A stretch of DNA of 57,550 bases from an uncultured Collinsella sp. (GTDB lineage Bacteria; Actinomycetota; Coriobacteriia; Coriobacteriales; Coriobacteriaceae): NCBI GenBank assembly GCA_959596505.1, contig CAUFWM010000003.1, positions 1-57,550 on the forward strand. Reading direction: 5' to 3'. The position numbers and the translations under genes were made by a program. The first letter of the stretch is position 1. Each line of letters starts with the position of its first letter. Positions 50,817 through 57,550 of the stretch are shown here, in pieces. Under the pieces are notes generated by a model that was given only the letters and a program-made list of their open reading frames with translations, made no database searches and was not told where the DNA came from.

Positions 50817-52724
50817 ATGGAACAGATTATCTTGAACATACTTGAGACCCTGCGTCGCGGCGAGACCGTGGACGACAAGGCGCTCGTCAAACTGATACAT
50901 GCCGAGGCGCGCCGTGAGGGTGCCGACAAACGCGACTTGGCCAAGCGCCGTCTGCTGCCGTTCTACCAGCGGGTTAAACGTGAGGAGCCGGCTCGGTGGG
51001 CTGCGTGGAATGTCGATACCGAGCTGGAACGTCGACTGCTGCAGGTGCTGCGCATGAAGCCTCGTCGCACGGCTTCGGGCGTGGCGACCATTACCGTTAT
51101 CACCAAGCCCTGGCCATGCTCGGGCGATTGCCTGTTTTGCCCCAATGACCTGCGCATGCCTAAAAGCTATCTGCACGCCGAGCCGGCATGCGCCCGTGCG
51201 GAGCAAAACTGCTTCGACCCGTATCTGCAGGTGAGCGCTCGCCTGACCGCGCTTTCGCAGATGGGTCATGCGACCGATAAGATCGAGCTCATCGTGCTCG
51301 GTGGCACCTGGAGCGACTATCCGCAAGGGTATCAAACGTGGTTTATGTCGGAGCTTTTCCGTGCGCTGAACGATGACGCCGTTGCTGGCGTGGCAGCTAA
51401 CCCCATGTTGGCGCGTCCGGGCATCAGTCGTGCCGAGGCGGGGCGCCTGCTCGATGACGCGCCCGCCGATGCCCTGCCGCCGGTGGTAGCAGGGCGCCGC
51501 GAGCGCTATCGGGCTGCCGGCATTGCGACCGACGAGGCTGAGCTTGCTGCCGGCGTTGCCGACGAGCAGGAGCGTGTGGATGCTGCCGTGGGCGGCTATA
51601 ACCGCGCGGTGCGTCGTCTGTACGGCCCCGGTACGCCGTGGGGCGAGGTCACCGAGTGGCAGACGGCAACGATGGAGGAGCTCGAGCGCCAGCAGCGCAT
51701 CAACGAGACGGCGAAGCATCGCGTGGTGGGGCTCGTTATCGAGACACGCCCCGATGCCGTAACGCCGCAGGCCCTCACACTTATCCGCCGCTTGGGCTGC
51801 ACCAAGATTCAGATGGGTATTCAGAGTCTTGACCAGCATCTACTCGATATCAACGAGCGCCGCATTTCGGTGGCGCAGATCGAGCGGGCGTTTTCGCTCG
51901 CGCGCCTGTTTGGCTTTAAGATCCACGCGCACTTTATGCTCAACTTGCTGGGCGCCACGCCTGATGGGGACAAGCGCGACTACGAGCGCTTTATGACCGA
52001 GGGCGCCTTTATGCCCGACGAGGTCAAGGTCTACCCGTGCGCGCTCATCGAGGGCTCGCGTCTGGTGGGCTGTTACGAGCGTGGCGAGTGGCGCCCCTAT
52101 ACCGAGGACGAGCTGCTCGATGTGTTGGCCGACGACATCGTGGTGACGCCGGCGTTCTGCCGCATCAGCCGCATGATCCGCGACTTTAGCTCCGATGACA
52201 TCATGGTGGGCAACAAGAAACCCAACCTGCGCCAGCTCGTTGAGAACCGCCTGGCTGCTCGGGGTGACGGTGCGACGGTGCGTGAGATTCGCTATCGCGA
52301 GATCAGCACGGCGGGCGCCGACCTGGACGAGTTGACCCTTGACGAGGAAGTGGCGTACGAGACGCCGGTGACGCGCGAGCGCTTTTTGCAGTGGGTGACA
52401 CCGCAGGGCAAAATCGCGGGCTTTTTGCGCCTGTCGCTGCCCGACCGCGCGTTTGTTGCCGCGCATGCGGACGAGTTGCCGACGGTGTCGGACGAGGCGA
52501 TGATTCGCGAGGTTCACGTGTATGGCATGGCGGCGCGCGTGGGCGATCAAGGCCAGGCGGCGCAGCATCACGGGTTGGGGCGTTTGCTCGTAGAGCGTGC
52601 GTGCGAGATTGCCCGGGATGCGGGTTATGCGCGTATCAACGTGATTAGCGCGATTGGCACACGTGAGTACTATCGTCATCTTGGATTTTATGACCATGGC
52701 CTTTATCTGCAAAAGGAGCTCTAG
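50817..52724 (+). CDS. elp3: Elp3 family radical SAM/GNAT tRNA-modification enzyme
   Basis: The protein is 635 aa. It has the radical SAM cluster motif CSGDCLFC at about residue 100, then NDLRMPKSYLHAEPACARAEQN, LIVLGGTWSDYPQGYQ, IETRPDAVTP, KIQMGIQSL and FKIHAHFMLNLLGATPDGD, and a C-terminal GNAT domain (about 520-635) with VYGMAARVGDQGQAAQHHGLGRLLVERA and YYRHLGFYDHGLYLQKEL. Elp3 makes 5-carboxymethyluridine at U34 of tRNA from acetyl-CoA and SAM. It is universal in eukaryotes and archaea but scattered in bacteria. The stop TAG is followed immediately by the next ATG. Confidence 0.93.
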   Translation: MEQIILNILETLRRGETVDDKALVKLIHAEARREGADKRDLAKRRLLPFYQRVKREEPARWAAWNVDTELERRLLQVLRMKPRRTASGVATITVITKPWPCSGDCLFCPNDLRMPKSYLHAEPACARAEQNCFDPYLQVSARLTALSQMGHATDKIELIVLGGTWSDYPQGYQTWFMSELFRALNDDAVAGVAANPMLARPGISRAEAGRLLDDAPADALPPVVAGRRERYRAAGIATDEAELAAGVADEQERVDAAVGGYNRAVRRLYGPGTPWGEVTEWQTATMEELERQQRINETAKHRVVGLVIETRPDAVTPQALTLIRRLGCTKIQMGIQSLDQHLLDINERRISVAQIERAFSLARLFGFKIHAHFMLNLLGATPDGDKRDYERFMTEGAFMPDEVKVYPCALIEGSRLVGCYERGEWRPYTEDELLDVLADDIVVTPAFCRISRMIRDFSSDDIMVGNKKPNLRQLVENRLAARGDGATVREIRYREISTAGADLDELTLDEEVAYETPVTRERFLQWVTPQGKIAGFLRLSLPDRAFVAAHADELPTVSDEAMIREVHVYGMAARVGDQGQAAQHHGLGRLLVERACEIARDAGYARINVISAIGTREYYRHLGFYDHGLYLQKEL

Positions 52725-53603
52725 ATGAACAAGCCGAGTGTTTCTGCCGGCGTCGTTGCCGGCGTTGCTCTGGGGGCCGCGGCGCTTGGCGCGGCCGCTG
52801 TCGCTGTCCGTGCTGCCTGTCTGCAGGTTGCGCGAACCCGCAATGGGTTGGCGCGTGTGAAACGCGTGCACGATGAGGGCGGCGACGAAGTCCGTGTATT
52901 GGTGCAAGGCGGCGTTTACCAAAGCGCAAGCTACGTTGGCGAGCGTTGGGCGGAGCCCGTCTTTGCGTACTACCGCGCGTTTGACGACGTGTTTGAGGCT
53001 GAGGACGCAATGCGTGATGCTTACGGGCATGGTATCGACCGTATGCTCATGCTGGGCGGCGGCGGGTTTGCCTATCCCAAGTTTGCACTGATGTCGCACG
53101 AGGACTTGCGCATGGACGTCGTTGAGTACGATGCCGAGATTACGCGCCTGGCGCGCCGTTGGTTCTACCTGGACGAGCTGGAGCGCACGGTGGGCGATCG
53201 CCTGCGAGTGATTACCGCTGAGGCTCGCTCGTATCTGGGCGTGACGAGCGTGGGTCATCGTCGCTACGACGTGGTCGTGAGCGATTGCTTTGGCGGTGCC
53301 GAGCCCGTACGCGAGCTGGCGACGGTTGAGGCATTGCGTTTGGTGCGAGGCAGCCTGAACCCCGGGGGCATCTATGTTGCCAATATCGTGAGTGCGAACA
53401 GGGGGAGCGACGTGACGTTCCTGCGCGATTGCGTTGCCGCGGCACTCGAGGTATTCGCCCACGCCTGGGTGGTCCCATGCGGCGATGCGGAGTTCGGCGG
53501 CGAGGAGAACTACCTGCTCATCGCCAGCGACGGCGACTATGTCTTTGCCGAAGCTGTACCCTTCGACACCGACTTCCTCGGCACCGTCCTTCACGACAAG
53601 TAA
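52725..53603 (+). CDS. spermidine-synthase-like protein with N-terminal membrane helix
   Basis: The protein is 292 aa, starting right after the elp3 stop. An Ala/Val-rich helix (about 8-30) should anchor it. The rest is a Rossmann methyltransferase-like domain as in spermidine synthases: MLMLGGGGFAYPKFAL, MDVVEYDAEITRLARRWF, YDVVVSDCFGG and NPGGIYVANIVS. The polyamine-binding 'D' of the gate motif is present as SDCFGG rather than TDxxDP, so polyamine synthesis is uncertain. Coupling to elp3 may be incidental or reflect SAM-linked chemistry. Confidence 0.8.
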   Translation: MNKPSVSAGVVAGVALGAAALGAAAVAVRAACLQVARTRNGLARVKRVHDEGGDEVRVLVQGGVYQSASYVGERWAEPVFAYYRAFDDVFEAEDAMRDAYGHGIDRMLMLGGGGFAYPKFALMSHEDLRMDVVEYDAEITRLARRWFYLDELERTVGDRLRVITAEARSYLGVTSVGHRRYDVVVSDCFGGAEPVRELATVEALRLVRGSLNPGGIYVANIVSANRGSDVTFLRDCVAAALEVFAHAWVVPCGDAEFGGEENYLLIASDGDYVFAEAVPFDTDFLGTVLHDK

Positions 53604-53629
53604 GTCTCCCCGTCCCAAAAAGACTGGTT

Positions 53630-56074
53630 TTATGCGTGGTCGCGCCAGCTGAGGACGCGCTGCTTCATGCCCTCGATGTCGAGCACGCCTTCGGCGAAGC
53701 CTTTGCGCACGAGCTCCTCGGGAACGTACTCGTCATAGCGATCAAAATAAGGCACCTCGCCGGGATAGACGAGCTCAATGGGATCAAAGTCCTTCTCGGC
53801 CTCGGCGGCGAGCACCTCAAAGAACGTCTCCTCGTCGGCCTTCATCTTGAACTGCATAAAGTATGGACGCGACGGATCGAGCCCGCGAAGGCCCAGCTCC
53901 GCGGCGCATTTAATTTTGAGCATACGTTCGAGCGCCAGAAAGGCGTAGCTGCCCAACCAGGGGAAGAGCACCCAGGTGTCGCCACCCAGGTTGATGAGCG
54001 GCTTGGTTCCCGCGCCCGAAATCTCGGCCGTATGACGAGCCTGCGCCAAGCGGGCCCGTGCGTTACCCATAAGGTACGGATATGCTGTGTGCTCGTTGAG
54101 CGCCTTGCGCATACGCTCGAGTACATGTGTGTTGATGTCACCGGGGCAGTCGCCAAAGTAGGCCGGCACACGGCCCTTGACCTGCGTGGCAAAGACGGCA
54201 TGACGCTTCCAGTCCACTTCCTCGACAATCCAGCAGTGTCCGGCGATGGCGATGCGCTCACCAGGCGGTGGCGGATTGACGATCGTGCCCAACTCGGCCG
54301 ACTCGCTGCGAACGGTGAACTCCTCGTTTTCCTGGAACACGGCGTAAAACTTAAAGTTGTTAATGATGCGCTCGCCCGCGAGGCCCACAATGAGCCCACC
54401 GCCCTCGGTGACCTGAATATGGTCGATCTTGATGAGGTGGCGCAGCAACGCGCGATAGTCATCGGCCGAGACTCGATGGAAATAACTGAGCGTGAGTACG
54501 CGCTGGGCAAGCTCTGCCGGCGTGAGTTCGCCGGTGCTGGCAAGCGTCGACATGGTCTGGTGATAGAGCAGACTGTAGGGGAGTCGATCGAGCTCAGGCG
54601 GCTCGACCCACTTTTCCTCGCGATAGAGCTGTACGAGCGCGATGCCCTGCAGGAGCTTCCACGGAATGGTCTCGGGCATCATCGTGCGCGGCTCGGGCTC
54701 TTCCTCGCGCATGACGAACCACATCTCGGGTGGAAGATCGCGGCGTCCCGTGCGGCCCATACGCTGCAAAAAGGAGCTGACGGTAAACGGCGCATCGATC
54801 TGAAACGCACGTTCCAGACGGCCGATATCGATGCCGAGTTCCAGCGTGGAGGTGGTGACGGTTGTCTGCGCCTGCTCCTCATCGCGCATGAGTTCCTCGG
54901 CCGTCTCGCGCAGCGATGCCGAAAGATTGCCGTGGTGGATGAGAAAGCGGTCGGGCTCGTGTCGGCTCTCACAGTAGCTGCGCAGCATGGAGCATACGGC
55001 CTCTGCCTCCTCGCGCGAGTTGGCAAAGACCAGGCACTTGCGCCCGCGGGTGTGTTCGAAGATATAGCCCATGCCGGGATCGGCGTTTTCGGGCGCGATG
55101 TCGGTGGGGTTGAGGAGCGCCTGCTCAGCGGCCTGGGGAATATCGACTTCGCCCTCGGGGGCCGAGGAAGTTTGGCGGTCCTTGGGAGCGGCCTTGCCCC
55201 GTGCCCGCTCACGACGTTGACGGCGCTCCTCTTGTGTGAGTTGTCCGCTGTGGCGCATGTCTTGGGTGTCGGCCGGCAGTGCCGCGGATGCCGCCGCCTC
55301 GATGCGCTCGCACGCAAGCACTTCGGCCTCTTGAGGACCCATGCTCTCGAATCCTCGCTGCTGTGCCTGGGGGCCCGAGTTGTAGAAGTGCTCCATGGAG
55401 ATGCGCCACACGCGGCGCGGTTCTTCAAAGCGGGGGATAACGCAGTCGCGCCCCGTTCCCTGTGAGAGAAAAGCGCCCGTGCGCTCGGGGTCGCCGATGG
55501 TAGCCGAAAGGCCAATGCGGCGAGGCCGCACGCCGGCCATGCGCGAGAGTCGCTCGATAAGGCAGAGCGTTTGCCCGCCACGGTCGCCGCGCATGAGCGA
55601 GTGGACCTCATCGATGACCACATAGCGCAGGTCGCAAAACATGCGCGGGATCGCCATGTGCTTATGGATTAAGAGCGCTTCGAGTGACTCGGGCGTAATC
55701 TGCAAGATGCCGCTCGGTTTTTTGATGAGCTTGGCCTTGTGCGACTGCGAGACATCGCCATGCCAGTGCCAGACGGGGATGTCGGCTTCTTCGCAGAGGT
55801 CGTTGAGGCGGACGAACTGATCATTGATGAGCGCCTTGAGGGGGCCAATATAGAGGGCGCCCACGCTTGCGGGCGGGTTCTCCCAAAACTCGGTCAGGAT
55901 GGGAAAGAAGGCCGCTTCGGTTTTGCCCGAAGCCGTTGATGCCGTTAGGAGCACATTGTCTTGTGTGTTAAAGATGGCATCTGCCGCCGCAACCTGAATG
56001 GAGCGCAGACTCTCCCAATCGTGGGAGTAGATGAAGTCTTGGATAAACGGGGCGTAGCGGTCAAAGGCGTTCAC
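53630..56074 (-). CDS. Lhr-like DEAD/DEAH helicase (BrxHI-like)
   Basis: The GTG at 56074 has AAAGGAGG four bases upstream and gives 814 aa; the longer frame enters the repeat. Motifs: TASTASGKTEAAFFPIL (Walker A), YIGPLKALINDQF (Ia), VIDEVHSLMRGDRGGQ (II), LSATIGD (III), CLVFANSREEAE (IV), TTSTLELGIDIG (V) and LQRMGRTGRR (VI), as in Lhr-type helicases. A charged insert of about 80 residues (RRQRRERARGKAAPKDRQ) splits the two RecA lobes. The C-terminal half carries winged-helix and domain-4-like regions. It belongs with the BrxD-like ATPase just upstream, and the pair resembles type 2 BREX and TerB-linked modules. Confidence 0.88.
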   Translation of the reverse strand: MNAFDRYAPFIQDFIYSHDWESLRSIQVAAADAIFNTQDNVLLTASTASGKTEAAFFPILTEFWENPPASVGALYIGPLKALINDQFVRLNDLCEEADIPVWHWHGDVSQSHKAKLIKKPSGILQITPESLEALLIHKHMAIPRMFCDLRYVVIDEVHSLMRGDRGGQTLCLIERLSRMAGVRPRRIGLSATIGDPERTGAFLSQGTGRDCVIPRFEEPRRVWRISMEHFYNSGPQAQQRGFESMGPQEAEVLACERIEAAASAALPADTQDMRHSGQLTQEERRQRRERARGKAAPKDRQTSSAPEGEVDIPQAAEQALLNPTDIAPENADPGMGYIFEHTRGRKCLVFANSREEAEAVCSMLRSYCESRHEPDRFLIHHGNLSASLRETAEELMRDEEQAQTTVTTSTLELGIDIGRLERAFQIDAPFTVSSFLQRMGRTGRRDLPPEMWFVMREEEPEPRTMMPETIPWKLLQGIALVQLYREEKWVEPPELDRLPYSLLYHQTMSTLASTGELTPAELAQRVLTLSYFHRVSADDYRALLRHLIKIDHIQVTEGGGLIVGLAGERIINNFKFYAVFQENEEFTVRSESAELGTIVNPPPPGERIAIAGHCWIVEEVDWKRHAVFATQVKGRVPAYFGDCPGDINTHVLERMRKALNEHTAYPYLMGNARARLAQARHTAEISGAGTKPLINLGGDTWVLFPWLGSYAFLALERMLKIKCAAELGLRGLDPSRPYFMQFKMKADEETFFEVLAAEAEKDFDPIELVYPGEVPYFDRYDEYVPEELVRKGFAEGVLDIEGMKQRVLSWRDHA

Positions 56075-56139
56075 GGGACCTCCTTTCAAAAACGAATCTC
56101 TCAACGCGGTGGTCAGTGGCTTGCTGCATGGCTGCTTCA

Positions 56140-56192
56140 ACGTTTGCCCAGATAAAACCTGCCAAAATAAACCCGTCTCTTTTTGGCAGGTT
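56140..56192 (-). repeat. REP-like element between BrxD-like and helicase genes
   Basis: On the minus strand it reads CCTGCCAAAA, AGAGACGGG, TTTATTTTGGCAGG, then TTTTATCTGGGCAAACGT. It starts at the stop codon of the BrxD-like gene and lies within an otherwise compact operon, so its insertion postdates or tolerates the operon. Confidence 0.8.
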
Positions 56193-57495
56193 AGATGGTG
56201 AATTCGGCGAAGTTGCGGTCGCCGTCTGCGGTGCCGGTGTCGCCTGTTGCGGCTGCCGGCGCCAGCGCGTCGCCGCCGACGCTTTGCAGCAACTCAGCCA
56301 CGTTTGCATCGGGATTCTGACACAGGATATCGAGCAGCTCGATAAAGTCACGGATGACCTCACGCGGCGTCAAGTGCGTATCGGCTCCCACGCGGCCAAA
56401 CTCAATCTTGAGGAAGTCTACCAAGTCGTTCTCGGTAAGCGTGGGCGTCCAGCCAAAGTAGCCAGCATGGATCTGCATGAGTTTTTCGATCAGCACCAGC
56501 AACTCCTCATAGGTGAGTGGCTGCAGGCGGATGATGGGCGCGAGCATGTCCTTAAGATCCTCGCGTGCAAAGCGGCCTTGAGCGAGTCGGCTACGCAGGG
56601 CCTCGTAGGAGAACACGCCACGGCGGCGGTCTTCGATGGAGGTTGGCGTGCCACCCATGATCACGCCCAGGTACTGCGCCTTGCCCTGGAGCGTGTCGTT
56701 GTACATGGTCAGGATCTTCTCGTAGTTGTATTGGCGTGTGATGGCGTTGGGAATCTTATATAGATTCACGAGCTCGTCGATGAGCACCAGCATGCCCTTG
56801 TAGCCGCTGCAGACCAAAAAGCGCGCAATGAGCTTAACGTAGTCGTACCAGTCGTCATCGCTGATGATGGTCGAGGAGCCCAGCTCGGCGCGTGCCTCAC
56901 TCTTGGTGCGGTACTCGCCACGAATCCATTTGGTCACGCGGCTCATAGCTTCTTCGTCGCCCTCGGATACGGCCGCGCGGTAGCGGCGGAGCATACGGGC
57001 GAAGTCGAAGCCGTGGACCATTTCCTCGAGCGGGGCCAGTTGGGCATTGACGGCAGACTCATCGGCATCGGCACACGAGGCGACCCAGCGATCCAGGATA
57101 AGGTTGAGCGCGCCGCCCTCGGGGCGCGTTTTAGTCGATATGTTGCGGATGAGCTCACGGTAGGTGGCAAGGCCCTGTCCCTGCCCGCCCTGCAAGCGGC
57201 GCTCAGGGGATAGGTCGGCATCGGCCACGACGAATCCCTCGCCCATGGCGTGCGTGCGGATGGTCTGGAGCAAAAAGCTCTTGCCGGCGCCGTAGCGACC
57301 GACTAGGAAACGGAAGCTTGCGCCGCCATCGGCGATGAGGCTCAGGTCGGTGAGCAGAGCACGGATCTCGACCTCGCGCCCCACGGTGATATAGGGAAGG
57401 CCGATGCGCGGGACCACGCCGCCCTTGAGCGAGTTGAGAATGACGGCGGCGACGCGCTTGGGCACGCGGGGTGCTGCGGATGCGGTATCACTCAT
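56191..57495 (-). CDS. BrxD-like ATP-binding protein (DUF2791)
   Basis: The protein is 434 aa. It begins MSDTASAAPRVPKRVAAVIL, a conserved segment GGVVPRIGLPYITVGREVEI, then Walker A FLVGRYGAGKSFLL (about 60-73) and Walker B GMLVLIDELVNLY (about 240). IMGGTPTSIEDRRRGVFSYEALRSRL and HLTPREVIRDFIELLDIL are typical of the DUF2791/BrxD family of P-loop ATPases. In BREX type 2 it accompanies the Lhr-like helicase BrxHI, and elsewhere TerB-domain proteins. Its ATG overlaps the end of an upstream gene by eight bases; the helicase follows. It probably acts in DNA defence or processing. Confidence 0.88.
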   Translation of the reverse strand: MSDTASAAPRVPKRVAAVILNSLKGGVVPRIGLPYITVGREVEIRALLTDLSLIADGGASFRFLVGRYGAGKSFLLQTIRTHAMGEGFVVADADLSPERRLQGGQGQGLATYRELIRNISTKTRPEGGALNLILDRWVASCADADESAVNAQLAPLEEMVHGFDFARMLRRYRAAVSEGDEEAMSRVTKWIRGEYRTKSEARAELGSSTIISDDDWYDYVKLIARFLVCSGYKGMLVLIDELVNLYKIPNAITRQYNYEKILTMYNDTLQGKAQYLGVIMGGTPTSIEDRRRGVFSYEALRSRLAQGRFAREDLKDMLAPIIRLQPLTYEELLVLIEKLMQIHAGYFGWTPTLTENDLVDFLKIEFGRVGADTHLTPREVIRDFIELLDILCQNPDANVAELLQSVGGDALAPAAATGDTGTADGDRNFAEFTI

Positions 57496-57550
57496 GGTCT
57501 AGGTATCCTCTCACGTCTGCTTCGTAGTCCTCGATAATCTGCGGTCCTGC
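57488..57550 (-). CDS. C-terminal end of an upstream gene in the same operon (partial)
   Basis: The only open frame reaching the window edge reads AGPQIIEDYEADVRGYLDHE then TGA at 57488-57490, overlapping the BrxD-like ATG by eight bases. That overlap indicates a coupled gene. Twenty residues are too few to name it; by analogy with related operons a TerB N/C-domain protein would be expected. Confidence 0.6.
   Translation of the reverse strand, partial: AGPQIIEDYEADVRGYLDHE

Noticed and set aside
56061..56363. 100-aa minus-strand open frame over the repeat (residues like RDGFILAGFIWANV)
   Set aside because: It is translated repeat sequence overlapping the BrxD-like gene out of frame; similar peptides from the other copies reflect the DNA element, not a protein.

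Overview
The window is a high-GC Gram-positive chromosome segment that I place in the Coriobacteriia, most likely Collinsella. This rests on overall gene content: a choloylglycine-type bile salt hydrolase, LAxTG-sorted surface proteins, a reverse rubrerythrin, a bacterial Elp3 and many LysR/LuxR regulators. There is no 16S gene or other marker, so the genus is an inference. I see no rRNA, tRNA, CRISPR array, prophage or intact insertion sequence. Most convergent gene pairs are separated by a strong GC-rich hairpin.

Left part (1-12.7 kb): the end of a CobW-type metal GTPase gene, a Cys-less ArsC/Spx-fold protein and a flavodoxin-fold oxidoreductase are followed by two paralogous c-di-GMP proteins (GGDEF-PAS-GGDEF and GGDEF-PAS-GGDEF-GGDEF-EAL). 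A patatin-like lipase comes next. A thiamine salvage operon (thiM, a thiamine-binding protein, thiE) lies behind a TPP riboswitch with its own intrinsic terminator. A HAD phosphatase-LysR pair and a LuxR-type regulator close the section.

Middle (12.8-37.2 kb): three paralogous beta-solenoid surface proteins carry LAATG sorting signals. Two are adjacent, and a 51-bp copy of the end of the neighbouring NCS2 permease gene between them is the scar of a tandem duplication. Interspersed are a MetE-like methyltransferase, a uracil-type permease, an esterase, two peptide deformylase homologues (one with a broken HExxH), a bile salt hydrolase, a Kup potassium transporter, an EamA exporter with a divergent LysR gene, an HTH-aminotransferase fusion behind three phased operator-like repeats, an acidic/MarR-like/RGG-repeat protein, the PLP synthase operon pdxST with its divergent MocR regulator, and a reverse rubrerythrin.

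Right part (37.4-57.5 kb): an alcohol/aldehyde dehydrogenase operon; a run of a lipoprotein, a HIRAN protein, a small acidic protein, a metallophosphoesterase and a DUF2130 nuclease-fold protein; a Ski2-like helicase; TrmB; a SAM methyltransferase; a membrane-anchored XRE regulator coupled to a DUF4097-type protein; Elp3 with a probable leaderless start; a spermidine-synthase-like protein; and, at the edge, an Lhr-like helicase, a BrxD-like ATPase and the tail of a third gene. That last module resembles BREX-type or TerB-linked DNA-defence operons and continues outside the window.

Intergenic DNA is rich in long inverted repeats, including a dispersed hairpin family with a GGGACAGG loop (four related copies plus one structural look-alike) and several roughly 50-120 bp palindromes.
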